From Prevotella melaninogenica (GTDB lineage: Bacteria > Bacteroidota > Bacteroidia > Bacteroidales > Bacteroidaceae), in contig NZ_CP072360.1 in assembly GCF_018128065.1 (NCBI RefSeq), forward strand, positions 314,501 to 378,500: DNA of 64,000 bases, in the 5' to 3' direction. The notes under the pieces are model-generated. The model was not told the origin of the DNA, did not search any database, and saw only the letters and a program-made list of their open reading frames with translations. Below are positions 26,111 to 35,281 of this stretch, one piece after another (the stretch's first letter is position 1; each line of letters starts with the position of its first letter). A program made the position numbers and the translations under genes.

Positions 26111-28408
26111 ATGAGGAAAGAAAAGAAAGGCAGCAAGCGATTGACCAAGAAACAGCTTGCGGAGAAACTCATGAGTTTCTTTCAGACACAACCCGAAGAG
26201 ACATTTAGCTTTAAACAGATATTTCATGCACTCAAGCTCACCACCCATCCTGCCAAGATGCTGGCAATAGATGTGATGGAGGAATTGGCGTGGGACGACT
26301 TCCTGTCAAAGGTTGGAGAGAGTGCTTACACGTTGAATACCAAGGGACAGGTGCAGGAGGGTACCTTTATCCGCAAGGCAAATGGTAAAAATACATTCCT
26401 GCCAGAGGACGGTGGTACACCCGTCTTTGTCTCTGAGCGTAATTCTATGGCGGCTTTGAACGGCGACCATGTGAGAGTTCAGTTTATGGCACGCCGTCAG
26501 AACCATATCAAAGAGGCAATGGTCATCGCGATACTGCAACGGAAGAAAGACACCTTCGTTGGAAGGTTGCGTGTCGAGAAGGACATTGCCTTCCTTGTAA
26601 CACAGGAGAATCTCTTTATTCACGATATCCTTATCCCTAAGAAGAAACTAAAGGGAGGAAAGACAGACGACCGTGCTTTGGTGAAGATTACCAAGTGGCC
26701 TGATGCCGACCATAAAAACCTTGTGGGCGAAGTGGTGGATGTCTTAGGTGAGGCAGGTGATAATGATGTGGAGATGAATACCATCCTTGCACAGTACGGA
26801 TTGCCTTATAAATATCCAAAACGTGTCGAGGAGGCTGCCGAGAAGATTAGTGCTGAGATTACAGCGCAGGACTATGCGGAGCGTGAAGACTTCCGTGACG
26901 TATGGACTTGTACGATAGACCCAAAGGATGCAAAGGACTTTGACGATGCACTCTCTATCCGAAAGCTGGAGAACGGATTATGGGAAGTGGGCGTACATAT
27001 TGCTGATGTGTCGCATTATGTCAAAGAAGGCGATATTATCGACCGTGAAGCTCAGCAACGTGCAACGTCGGTTTATCTTGTAGACCGCACTATTCCGATG
27101 CTTCCCGAGCGTCTTTGTAACTTTATCTGTTCGCTCCGTCCAGATGAGGAGAAACTTGCTTTCAGTTGTATCTTCAACCTTGACGATGAAGCAAACGTAA
27201 AGGCTTACCGCATTGTGCACACTGTTATCAAGTCGAATCGTCGTTATGCTTACGAAGAGGCACAACAGATACTGGAAGACAATGGCGTTGTTGATGGTAT
27301 TGGCGAACCTGCTCCAAAGCCGGGAAAGGCTGGATATAAGGGCGAGAATGCCGAACAAATCATCACGCTCGACCGTCTTGCAAAGCAGATTCGTGCACGT
27401 CGTATGAAGGCGGGAAGTGTTAAATTCGATTCTGAAGAGCTCCACTTCGACATTGATGAGAAGGGCAAGCCAATCCGTTGTTACTTTAAGCGTTCAAAGG
27501 ATGCCAACAAGTTGATTGAAGAATTTATGCTATTAGCTAACAGAACAGTAGCTGAAAGCATCGGCATAGTGAAGAAAGGCAAGAAAGCAAAGACCCTTCC
27601 TTACCGTGTTCATGACAATCCTGACCCACAGAAGTTCGAGAACTTGCGTGAGTTCACAGCTAAGTTTGGTTATAAACTCAAGTCTGCCAGCACTAAGGGT
27701 GCTACTGCTCGTGCGTTGAACAAGCTGATGGACGATGTTCAGGGTAAGCGTGAAGAGAAGGTGATACAGACGATTGCACTTCGTTCGATGATGAAGGCGA
27801 AATATACTACGCACAACATCGGTCACTTCGGACTTGCTTTCGATTATTATACCCACTTCACTTCTCCTATTCGTCGTTATCCTGACACTATGGTTCATCG
27901 CTTGATAACACGCTATCAGAATGGTGGTCGCTCGGCTAATAAGGACCATTACGAGGAACTTTGTGAGCATTGTTCAGATATGGAGCTCGTTGCACAGAAT
28001 GCTGAACGCGACTCTATCAAGTATAAGATGGTTGAGTTTATGAGCGAGCATATCGGTGAATGCTATGATGCACACATATCTGGTATTCAGAGTTTCGGTA
28101 TCTATGCGGAGATAGATGAGAACCATTGCGAGGGTATGATACCAATGCGTGACCTCGATGATGACTATTACGACTTCGACGAGAAGAACTATTGTCTTGT
28201 TGGTCGTCGTCGTCACCACGTCTACCAGCTTGGTGATCCTATCCGCATACAGGTGGCTAAGGCCGATTTAGAGCGTAGACAACTCGACTTCGCACTTGAT
28301 GATGGTCGCCCATTAAAGGCTAAGCAGACCGCTGCAGAGTATGCTGTAAATAGGAAGAACGACCGAAAGAGCAGCAAGCGTGGTAGCAAGAGCCGCAGAA
28401 GAAAGTAG
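26111..28408 (+). CDS. rnr: Ribonuclease R
   Basis: A 765-residue 3'-5' exoribonuclease of the RNase II/R family that degrades structured RNA. Domains in order: an N-terminal winged-helix-like region (about 1-80), cold-shock domains (80-230), the RNB catalytic domain with DPKDAKDFDDALS near residue 275 carrying the metal-binding aspartates, the conserved THFTSPIRRYPDTMVHRLI segment near residue 580, and an S1 domain (about 645-730). The tail is short and basic (KRGSKSRRRK), as is usual for RNase R. A hemolysin III gene starts 8 bp after its stop, so the two are probably cotranscribed. Confidence 0.96.
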   Translation: MRKEKKGSKRLTKKQLAEKLMSFFQTQPEETFSFKQIFHALKLTTHPAKMLAIDVMEELAWDDFLSKVGESAYTLNTKGQVQEGTFIRKANGKNTFLPEDGGTPVFVSERNSMAALNGDHVRVQFMARRQNHIKEAMVIAILQRKKDTFVGRLRVEKDIAFLVTQENLFIHDILIPKKKLKGGKTDDRALVKITKWPDADHKNLVGEVVDVLGEAGDNDVEMNTILAQYGLPYKYPKRVEEAAEKISAEITAQDYAEREDFRDVWTCTIDPKDAKDFDDALSIRKLENGLWEVGVHIADVSHYVKEGDIIDREAQQRATSVYLVDRTIPMLPERLCNFICSLRPDEEKLAFSCIFNLDDEANVKAYRIVHTVIKSNRRYAYEEAQQILEDNGVVDGIGEPAPKPGKAGYKGENAEQIITLDRLAKQIRARRMKAGSVKFDSEELHFDIDEKGKPIRCYFKRSKDANKLIEEFMLLANRTVAESIGIVKKGKKAKTLPYRVHDNPDPQKFENLREFTAKFGYKLKSASTKGATARALNKLMDDVQGKREEKVIQTIALRSMMKAKYTTHNIGHFGLAFDYYTHFTSPIRRYPDTMVHRLITRYQNGGRSANKDHYEELCEHCSDMELVAQNAERDSIKYKMVEFMSEHIGECYDAHISGIQSFGIYAEIDENHCEGMIPMRDLDDDYYDFDEKNYCLVGRRRHHVYQLGDPIRIQVAKADLERRQLDFALDDGRPLKAKQTAAEYAVNRKNDRKSSKRGSKSRRRK

Positions 28409-28416
28409 TTATCAAG

Positions 28417-29073
28417 GTGAGACGAAAGATATTCTTTTCACACAAAGAGGAACTATGGAACTCATGGAGTCATAGTGGAGGAATCGTACTGGGCGTAGTG
28501 TTCGGTACGATTTTCCTTGTTTGGTGCTCTAAGGAGCGGTCTGGTTGGGCAACAGTGGGTGTGATATTATATCTTGTCGGGATGCTTTTCAGTTATATCA
28601 CGTCGACCGTCTATCATGCCCTCTCTGCTCATTCTGTATGGAAAGAACGGTTGCGGAAGTGGGACCATGCCGCTATTTATTGGCATATAGCAGGTTCTTA
28701 TTCGCCCATAACACTGATAGCCTTGCGCAATCATGGTGCTTGGGGATGGGGCTTGTTTGCCTTTGTATGGCTCTGTGCAATACTTGGCACCATCTCATCC
28801 TTCCGTAAACTGCGTGACCATAGTAACTTAGAAACGTTGACATTCATCGGTATGGGGCTATCAGTATTGGTCGCCTTCAAACCATTAGTCGATGCTTTAG
28901 AAACGCAATCACTCGTCTGGATCTTTGCAGAAGGAGTCATGTATATCACTGGTGCACTGTTTTATTCGCTCAACAAGCGTAAGTATATGCACACAGTATT
29001 CCACTTCTTTGTCCTTGCAGGTAGTATTTGTCATATCATAGCTGTGTGGGGAATCCTAATGGAATACCTATGA
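28417..29073 (+). CDS. Hemolysin III / PAQR family membrane protein
   Basis: A 218-residue protein with seven predicted transmembrane helices, using a GTG start 8 bp after rnr. The family pattern is clear: KEELWNSWSHSGGIVLGVVF with the first His, TSTVYHALSAH, WDHAAIYWHIAGSYSPITL with D and H, and the C-terminal HTVFHFFVLAGSICHIIAVW; these conserved residues form the metal site in PAQR-type hydrolases. The name hemolysin III is historical, and a lipid amidohydrolase-like or membrane-stress role is more likely. Confidence 0.9.
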   Translation: MRRKIFFSHKEELWNSWSHSGGIVLGVVFGTIFLVWCSKERSGWATVGVILYLVGMLFSYITSTVYHALSAHSVWKERLRKWDHAAIYWHIAGSYSPITLIALRNHGAWGWGLFAFVWLCAILGTISSFRKLRDHSNLETLTFIGMGLSVLVAFKPLVDALETQSLVWIFAEGVMYITGALFYSLNKRKYMHTVFHFFVLAGSICHIIAVWGILMEYL

Positions 29074-29100
29074 TTTGTATTCATATAAACACAAAAAGAA

Positions 29101-29916
29101 ATGTTTAAACGTAGTTTCTTGCTTTCCATAATACTCATTCTTGCGGTCGTGAATACGCAGGCGCAGGAACGACAATACACTCGTCTGAAAGGTTATTATC
29201 GTGTCTATCAGACCACAAACTCCATGCTTAGCTATTTTATTGACGGTATGATGGAGTTTTATATACCGCTTTCTGACACTGCTACTGAGGCTTCAGAAGG
29301 GAAGAAAGGATCGCCTTTTGTTGAACGAAAGTTCCTCGGTGAGCGTCGTCGTAAGGCTCCGAAAGCCAATGGCGATGATACCTTTGTGCGCATTTCATTA
29401 CCTAATCTGGAACGGCAGACGCTCCTTAAGAGTATTGACAGCGAGGAATACTCCACTCGTAACAATGGAGATGTGTACCGATGGGCTGATAAATGCGGTA
29501 AGATAAGCAAGGAAAAGCGGAAGATTAATGGGAAGACAGAGGTCGTGACAATCCTTGAGATGGACGAACTTGTTGGACAACCAAAGCACGAAATAGATAT
29601 GAGTCAGCTGCGTATGTATGGTATTGTGGCTCGTATGACGCAGTATGATGAGAGCGAGAGTTACCTCTCTAACAATCTTCTCCTTGCCTCACAGAAGCAT
29701 CAAACCTTCTTTGCTCACTACCGTGGAGAGGATGATGACGAACGAATTGACGTATGGAGTGAGTTCTATGTATCGGACCGTATGACTATCACTGAGAGTG
29801 AACTCAAACGTATTAAGAAAGAGAAGAACAGCGTTTGGACCTTCTCTATTCCTGCTGTTGTCCCACCATTAGACAAGGAAGTGGCTGAGGCTTGGACTAA
29901 GATGGTAGAGTATTGA
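29101..29916 (+). CDS. Secreted protein of unknown function
   Basis: A 271-residue protein with a signal peptide (MFKRSFLLSIILILAVVNTQ, then AQ). The mature part is rich in charged residues and beta-prone segments: YTRLKGYYRVYQTT, YFIDGMMEFYIPLSD, a basic RRRKAPK region, and FYVSDRMTITESELKRIKKE near the end. I do not recognise the family. It begins 27 bp after the hemolysin III gene on the same strand and may belong to the rnr transcript, though no functional link is evident. A GA-rich stretch (29917-29970) follows. Confidence 0.65.
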   Translation: MFKRSFLLSIILILAVVNTQAQERQYTRLKGYYRVYQTTNSMLSYFIDGMMEFYIPLSDTATEASEGKKGSPFVERKFLGERRRKAPKANGDDTFVRISLPNLERQTLLKSIDSEEYSTRNNGDVYRWADKCGKISKEKRKINGKTEVVTILEMDELVGQPKHEIDMSQLRMYGIVARMTQYDESESYLSNNLLLASQKHQTFFAHYRGEDDDERIDVWSEFYVSDRMTITESELKRIKKEKNSVWTFSIPAVVPPLDKEVAEAWTKMVEY

Positions 29917-30078
29917 GGGAGAGTAGAGACGAAGGAGTTAAGGAGTGAAAGGGAGTGAGAGGAGTTAAGACAAATGTTCTATAGTTAACTTAGCGATTGT
30001 TTTTAGTGCTGGTTATGGGATAATGCAGCATTATCAAGAACCAAGTGCAAGACAGAAACGGTAATATTGAATTGAAGA

Positions 30079-31080
30079 ATGAAGAAAAGTATCTTTATAT
30101 TCTTGACATGTTTTGTGTTAATAAGCTGTGGGCAGCAACGGAGTAGGGTGGATATTCCAAAGGAGAAATTCACTATTGATCTGCGTCTTCCTGCTACCCC
30201 AGTGAAGGATCAAGGGGCGAGCTCGCTCTGTTGGGTCTATGGTATGCTTGCAACCCTTGAGACAGAACACATCATGCGGGGTGATTCTGTAAACTTAAGT
30301 CCTGACTATGTGGCACGTATGTACCTTAGTGAGCAGGCAAATCGTCGTCGTTTACTCCCTAATAAGGTCATTCAGAAGGAGGCTGGTATCACAACGCGTG
30401 GTATGTGTACCATGGCACTCGACCTTATACAAACCTATGGTTTGCAGCATTATGATGCCTATCGTCATAAGCCAGATATGGACTATAACGTTCTTTGTCG
30501 TAAGTTGGATAAGGGCAATGATGCGGAGAAACTATTGGATAAGTATATCGGTCCGCTACCAAATCAGGTCTTTATGTTAGGCGCATTATACACTCCATTA
30601 GAGTTTGCACATAGCGTATGCACTGATGATGAGTATGTAGCACTAACCAGTTTCACACATCATCCTTACGGACAACGCTTCCCTTTGGAAGTACCTGATA
30701 GTTACTTTCATAACACTTTCCTTAATGTTCCACTCGACACGATGGTGAACCGCATTGTTCAGAGTTTACGAGCAGGACATCCTGTGTGCTGGGAAGGCGA
30801 CATATCAGAGCCCGGTTTCTTATTTGGAAATGGCTTTGCTGTGTTGAAACATGAAGACAAAAAGATGACAGCAGAGCGTCGGCAGGATTCTTTTGAGGCA
30901 CATCGTACGACGGATGATCACGTTATGGAAATCGTTGGATTGGCCCACGACCAGCACGGCCGTCGCTTCTTCCTCTGCAAGAATAGCTGGGGAACAGCCA
31001 ATCGCTACGGTGGTTTTATGTTCTTAAGTGAGAACTATGTGCGCATGAAGACCATTGCCGTGGTGCTTCGAGCTATTTAA
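30079..31080 (+). CDS. C1-family cysteine peptidase lipoprotein (PepC/bleomycin hydrolase-like)
   Basis: A 333-residue predicted lipoprotein (lipobox LISC with Cys17). The papain-type catalytic set is complete: Q45 in PVKDQG, C51 in SSLCWVYG, H281 in DDHVMEIVG and N302 in LCKNSWGT. The arrangement and the N-terminal propeptide-free layout resemble C1B aminopeptidase C, although shorter than cytoplasmic PepC (about 440 residues). Exposed on a membrane surface, it probably takes part in peptide digestion, an expected trait of a proteolytic oral anaerobe. A terminator follows at 31101-31130, then IS66 copy 2. Confidence 0.9.
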   Translation: MKKSIFIFLTCFVLISCGQQRSRVDIPKEKFTIDLRLPATPVKDQGASSLCWVYGMLATLETEHIMRGDSVNLSPDYVARMYLSEQANRRRLLPNKVIQKEAGITTRGMCTMALDLIQTYGLQHYDAYRHKPDMDYNVLCRKLDKGNDAEKLLDKYIGPLPNQVFMLGALYTPLEFAHSVCTDDEYVALTSFTHHPYGQRFPLEVPDSYFHNTFLNVPLDTMVNRIVQSLRAGHPVCWEGDISEPGFLFGNGFAVLKHEDKKMTAERRQDSFEAHRTTDDHVMEIVGLAHDQHGRRFFLCKNSWGTANRYGGFMFLSENYVRMKTIAVVLRAI

Positions 31081-31100
31081 TACAAATACAATACAAGGTG

Positions 31101-31130
31101 ATAGGGACTGAGCACTCAGCCCCTATTTTT
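31101..31130 (+). terminator. Terminator after the C1 peptidase gene
   Basis: An 11-bp stem with one mismatch (ATAGGGACTGA at 31101-31111 with 31116-31126) and a GCAC loop is followed by TTTTTGTTT. Confidence 0.85.
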
Positions 31131-31269
31131 GTTTCTATACCACGAGAGTTCTCCTAATAATACTTAACAGCCACAGAATAAGCCTAATACGTCCTAAGTA
31201 TCAACGTAAGCATCCAAAATTAGCCGTCTTTTGTGGATACCGCATTGTTGCTACCTTTGTACAAAAAAG

Positions 31270-31614
31270 ATGTTTGCACTGAATGAAACAAATGTTTATC
31301 GGGTTTGTTGTTCTCCTGTGGATATGCGCCAGGGAATGCTTCGATTATGTCAATTCGTCCGTGGTAACGATTTTAATCCATCTGATGGTTGTGTCTATGT
31401 GTTTTATAATCGTTCTCGCAATCGTATCAAGCTGCTTCATTGGGAACGATGTGGTTTTGTCGTATACCACAAGCAGATAGCACAGGGTTGTTTAAGTGGT
31501 AAAATCATGCAGCAAACCAAGGGATTTTATGAATTTCGATGGGATGAATTGGTCCTTTATATAGAAGGTATAAATCCTCATTGTTATCGAAGAAAACGTT
31601 ACAATAAACCTTAG
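31270..31614 (+). CDS. tnpB: IS66 accessory protein TnpB (copy 2)
   Basis: A 114-residue IS66 Orf2-like protein identical to that of copy 1 except for F in place of L in the GFYE(F)RWDE segment. The same TACCTTTG box precedes the ATG. Confidence 0.93.
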   Translation: MFALNETNVYRVCCSPVDMRQGMLRLCQFVRGNDFNPSDGCVYVFYNRSRNRIKLLHWERCGFVVYHKQIAQGCLSGKIMQQTKGFYEFRWDELVLYIEGINPHCYRRKRYNKP

Positions 31615-31676
31615 AAAATTCTTGCAAAATCCAGATATTTTTCGTACCTTTGTATCATATAAATAACTGGTTTCTG

Positions 31677-33335
31677 ATGAATACATCCAACAATAAGACT
31701 GCGTCTAACTATCATTTTTTAACTCGAGAAGATGTTATAAATCTTCTTGAGCAGAAAGACATGGAGCTTAAAAGTAAGGATGTAGAACTTAAGAGCAAGA
31801 ATGTAGAACTTAAGCAGAAGGATGCAGAACTTAAGCAAAAGGACGAAGAGCTTAAGCAAAAGGATGCAGAGTTAGCAAGAAAATCTCAACGTATTCTTGA
31901 ACTTGAGCGTATGGTATTCGGTAGACGTAGCGAAAAGCGTTTACCTGAGAGTCCCAACGGCTGGGCAGGTTCGTTCTTTGATAAAGATTGGGCAAAAGAA
32001 GGTAAACAACTTTCGGGGGAAATACCAACTATCATTAAGGAAGTAGAGAAGCAAGCTAAGCAGCGCAGGGAAGCAAGCTGTAACGCTCGTTCTACGAGAA
32101 AAGGCAAGCCATATGCCTCTTATGTTCCTAATGATATAGAGCGTGTGGTTACTGAGATTTATCCAGATGGGTATGATGAAAACCGTATGGTTATCATCGG
32201 TCACGATAAGACAGAACACTTGTGCTTACGTCCCTCAAGCTTTTATGTTAAGGTTGAAGACCGCATCGTCTGCCGTTTGAAAGACGCAAAACCCACGGAT
32301 GCAAAGATTGACATACTGGAAGCTCCTTTACAGAAGCAAGCTGTGGATTGTTTTGCCGATGCCTCTCTGCTGGCTGAGATTATCACAGGAAAGTTTGTCT
32401 ATCATTTGCCAGAGTATAGACAAAGCACCAGATGGAAAGAGTATGGCATCAACATCCCAACCTCTACCATAAACAGCTGGGTTCACAGCACAGCTAACGC
32501 TTTATATCCTCTATATAAACTCCAAGCAAAGTTGATTTTACAGAGTCCCTACTTGCAAGTTGATGAGACAAGCGTACAAGTTGCCGACCGTAAGGGTAAG
32601 ACTCGCAAGGGTTATCTGTGGGGAGTAAGAGATGCGCTGCACTGCCGAGGGGTCTTCTTTCATTGGAAGGAAGGTTCACGATCTGGAGCCGTACCCGACG
32701 AACTCTTCAAAGGCTATCATGGTGCTATACAATCCGATGGGTATGAAGCTTACAGCAGATTTGAAAACGTTCAAGGCATAGAGCTCTTGGGATGTATGGC
32801 ACATGTCCGGCGAAAGTTCGAGCATTTATCGACAAATGATAAGAATGCCGCCCATATCGTTAAGATGATCGCCGTACTCTACGAGTTAGAAGCAAACTTA
32901 AAACACAGTAACGCCAGCTACGAAGAGATTCAGGCTGAAAGAAAATCCAAAGCATATCCTATATTAAGGACTCTTGAAGCATATATGAAGGAGGTACACA
33001 AGGAGTATCTCCCTGGCGAAGCTATGGAGAAAGCTCTGCGTTATGCCTTCTCCGTATGGATACGTATCAGCCGATACGTACAAGATGGGCGTTTCAATAT
33101 AGACAACAATCTTATGGAGCAAGCCATCAGACCCATTACGTTAGGAAGGAAGAACTATCTTTTCTGTGGCAACAACGAAGGAGCTGAAAACAATGCCATC
33201 TTCTATACGTTCATGGCATGTTGTAGGGAGGCAAAGATAGAACCTAATGTGTGGTTAAGGCAGGTATTAGCAAAACCCTTGCTGGACATGGAGGATGAGG
33301 AATTGATTAAGCTGCTACCCATAAACTATAAATAG
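31677..33335 (+). CDS. tnpC: IS66-family transposase TnpC (copy 2)
   Basis: A 552-residue DDE transposase, the counterpart of copy 1 with the same number of ELKxKDx coiled-coil repeats and intact D296, D354 and E481. It differs at a few residues (PNDIER, KEYGIN, LRTLEA). Nothing suggests loss of activity. Confidence 0.96.
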   Translation: MNTSNNKTASNYHFLTREDVINLLEQKDMELKSKDVELKSKNVELKQKDAELKQKDEELKQKDAELARKSQRILELERMVFGRRSEKRLPESPNGWAGSFFDKDWAKEGKQLSGEIPTIIKEVEKQAKQRREASCNARSTRKGKPYASYVPNDIERVVTEIYPDGYDENRMVIIGHDKTEHLCLRPSSFYVKVEDRIVCRLKDAKPTDAKIDILEAPLQKQAVDCFADASLLAEIITGKFVYHLPEYRQSTRWKEYGINIPTSTINSWVHSTANALYPLYKLQAKLILQSPYLQVDETSVQVADRKGKTRKGYLWGVRDALHCRGVFFHWKEGSRSGAVPDELFKGYHGAIQSDGYEAYSRFENVQGIELLGCMAHVRRKFEHLSTNDKNAAHIVKMIAVLYELEANLKHSNASYEEIQAERKSKAYPILRTLEAYMKEVHKEYLPGEAMEKALRYAFSVWIRISRYVQDGRFNIDNNLMEQAIRPITLGRKNYLFCGNNEGAENNAIFYTFMACCREAKIEPNVWLRQVLAKPLLDMEDEELIKLLPINYK

Positions 33336-33343
33336 CATAGAAC

Positions 33344-33376
33344 CCTTATATGAAGCCAGTCATATAAGGATTTTTT
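33344..33376 (+). terminator. Terminator of IS66 copy 2
   Basis: Same 10-bp stem, 6-nt loop and T-run as at 7141-7173. Confidence 0.85.
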
Positions 33377-33414
33377 GTGAAGTGGCAAGACGGCGAATTT
33401 TGGATGCTTACGTA

Positions 33415-33960
33415 TCAACTCACCTCCTGCCTGCATGGCAGGGACCTCAACCTCCGAAGAATACTAAACTCTCCATCTGGTAGACGATACAAACTAAGCT
33501 TACTGTCTTCCTCAGCAGCACATGAGATTTGCGCCGTCTGACTATGTGTATTCTTCAGTTTTATGGGTTGGTAAAACATTAGATAACCTCTTTCTCCATT
33601 AAACCCATTCGGTATCTGCCTCTCCATACCATACCTGACTTTATTATAAATGGCAAAGCTATCCTTCTCGTTAATAGTTCCATTCGTTTCTATCCTTACC
33701 TTCACAAGCTGCTTGCGAGGGATGAATATATTCTGTTCATATACCTGTCCTTGCTGTAAACGACCTGGCATTCTATAATCCCAATAGAAGAGCTTCTTCT
33801 CACTCAACGGACGTACTGCTGTGATATCAGTAGGTAATAGATACACTTTGTCATCCAACTTACTCAAATCCAACGTCATCTGTAGATGGTATACGAAGCC
33901 TGCATCAGGTGAATAAGTGGTTAAAGACTTTAATTCTTTGTCTTTTAAGTTGAAAAACAT
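33415..33960 (-). CDS. Unknown protein, possibly N-terminally truncated
   Basis: A 181-residue frame with no recognised domain; it has beta-rich character (GFVYHLQMTLDLSKLDDKVY, QGQVYEQNIFIPRKQLVKVR, ERGYLMFYQPIKLKN) and ends in a basic, arginine-rich tail (ILRRLRSLPCRQEVS). The ATG at 33960 is not preceded by a signal peptide. In the same frame, protein-like sequence (KTKATADKDGNYI) continues about 25 codons upstream, to a TGA, without an ATG, which suggests a lost N terminus. Its stop codon lies inside the target duplication of IS66 copy 2, so the insertion left the coding end unchanged but placed the element where the 3' untranslated region was. Confidence 0.55.
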   Translation of the reverse strand: MFFNLKDKELKSLTTYSPDAGFVYHLQMTLDLSKLDDKVYLLPTDITAVRPLSEKKLFYWDYRMPGRLQQGQVYEQNIFIPRKQLVKVRIETNGTINEKDSFAIYNKVRYGMERQIPNGFNGERGYLMFYQPIKLKNTHSQTAQISCAAEEDSKLSLYRLPDGEFSILRRLRSLPCRQEVS

Positions 33961-34445
33961 TATGTAGTTACCATCCTTATCCGCCGTTGCTTTGGTCTTA
34001 TGAAGACAAAAATATAAAGAACATTTTGAGGTTCATAATACTTTCTTTTTAAATAGATAGGAGATTTAAGATGGGTTCTATGAATTACCATAGAAATCAA
34101 ATCATTAAATCATGGGTTACATTTTGTTATCTTTCTGACTCTCTTCGGTTTAAATTGCCAATTCATTCCGTCGTTATGCCTGCATAACTTTTTCGTCCAC
34201 TATCAATTTCCCTCGAAGATAGTCTCGAAATAGAACCCACCTTAATTCTATAGTTTTATGTTTATTTTCCAGATAAGTCTTATCAATGTTTATAGGGTGA
34301 TGACAGTTCTTTTATCTTTCAATGGTAAGGGTAATAAATTTATATTGAATTACAAATTTAATTATTAGAATTTTGTATTGTAGGATTAAAGACAGGTTAA
34401 CAAGGAAAAGAAGACAGGGTAACATAAGAACTCATAGTTTGTTCT
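33961..34445. other. Intergenic region
   Basis: About 480 bp, AT-rich, containing the possible lost N terminus of the unknown gene and, near 34417-34455, an inverted repeat (GGTAACATAAGAAC with GTTCTTATGTTAC) that leads into the 22-bp tandem array. No gene or RNA was recognised. Confidence 0.55.
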
Positions 34446-34534
34446 TATGTTACTCTACTTTTTTGTTTTATGTTACTCTGTCTTCTTTACTATGTTACTC
34501 TGTCTTTCCCATTATGTTACTCTGTCTTCTTCCT
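34446..34534. repeat. 22-bp tandem repeat
   Basis: Four units beginning TATGTTACTCT start at 34446, 34469, 34491 and 34513; the last three share TATGTTACTCTGTCTT and an exact 22-bp period. The array ends directly at the stop codon of the membrane protein gene, and an inverted copy of its first unit lies just to the left. Confidence 0.8.
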
Positions 34535-34536
34535 CT

Positions 34537-35145
34537 CTATTCTGTCTCTTTTGTCAGCTCGTCTATTTGCTTGATGATATCGGAATTAATGCGTTGCATG
34601 TGGAGATATATCCATATACCAATCGCCATTCCCATGACTAAACCAATACCACCGCCAACCATCATACCATAAAATAAGGAAGTATTTTCTCCTCCATTCG
34701 CAGCACCTGCCCCATTGTATAATTCTATAAATAACCACGGAGTCCATATTGTCATTAAGGATATACCGCATAATAAGGATTTTTTGCGAAGTTTTTTCAT
34801 TCGTTGTATTTGTAGAGATGCTGCTATGAGGTCACCATTAAGAAAGTCTTTCTTATTGACATGGTTGATATAAGCATCGAAACTGACACTGAAAGTCATA
34901 AATATAACGGTGAATCCGTAGAACCACCAAGATAGGTTAAATATCTCCCGAACTTCATAATAGGCATAATAAATAAATAGTAATACTAAGAATGACACCC
35001 ATGTGTACTTCTTCATAAACGACATCTTATTGAGCATTGATTGTCTGATAAGCTTATCGTTGATAAGTGTTTGGTTATCAAGTTTATTCTTGAGGATGCC
35101 TAACTGCTGGCGCATTTCCTCAAACTCTGTATGCTTTGTTTCCAT
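34537..35145 (-). CDS. Membrane protein cotranscribed with an ECF sigma factor
   Basis: A 202-residue protein with a short cytoplasmic, coiled-coil-prone N terminus (FEEMRQQLGILKNKLDNQTL), two transmembrane helices at about residues 48-90, a basic stretch (RMKKLRKKSL), two more helices at about 125-180 including the glycine-rich GMMVGGGIGLVMGMAIG, and a short acidic tail. I do not recognise the family. Its position directly downstream of an ECF sigma gene suggests it could modulate that sigma factor, but it lacks a recognisable anti-sigma zinc motif, so this is only inference. Confidence 0.6.
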   Translation of the reverse strand: METKHTEFEEMRQQLGILKNKLDNQTLINDKLIRQSMLNKMSFMKKYTWVSFLVLLFIYYAYYEVREIFNLSWWFYGFTVIFMTFSVSFDAYINHVNKKDFLNGDLIAASLQIQRMKKLRKKSLLCGISLMTIWTPWLFIELYNGAGAANGGENTSLFYGMMVGGGIGLVMGMAIGIWIYLHMQRINSDIIKQIDELTKETE

Positions 35146-35184
35146 TGTAGTTTTCTTTTTAATGTGATTGTTGAGTGTTGTTGG

Positions 35185-35242
35185 GTATTAGGCTAATTAG
35201 ACCAATTAGCCTAATAGGGCTAATAAGACCAATAAGACTAAT
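35185..35242. repeat. GCCTAAT-type intergenic repeat, locus 3
   Basis: Modules such as TATTAGGCTAATTAGACCAA, TTAGCCTAATAGGGC and TAATAAGACCAATAAGAC lie between the sigma factor gene and its downstream partner, within the presumed transcript. Confidence 0.65.
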
Positions 35243-35281
35243 CCCATTCATTAATGGTTACTCCCCTACTCCTTTGTTGTT

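Larger units (their letters stand above)
31206..33411 (+). mobile_element. IS66-family insertion sequence, copy 2 (complete)
   Basis: A 2206-bp element in the same orientation as copy 1 and the same length. It is flanked by an exact 8-bp duplication, GTATCAAC, at 31198-31205 and 33412-33419, different from that of copy 1, so the two inserted independently. Its left inverted repeat has one change (AATTAGCC instead of AATTCGCC), making one mismatch against its own right end. About a dozen other substitutions separate the copies. It went in next to the stop codon of the unknown gene at 33415, which is regenerated by the duplication. Confidence 0.97.

Noticed and set aside
5003..33411. Composite transposon bounded by the two IS66 copies
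   Set aside because: Each copy has its own exact 8-bp duplication, and the interval carries core housekeeping genes, so they are independent insertions.
34446..34534. CRISPR array
   Set aside because: The unit is a contiguous 22-bp tandem repeat without unique spacers of regular size, and no cas genes are present.
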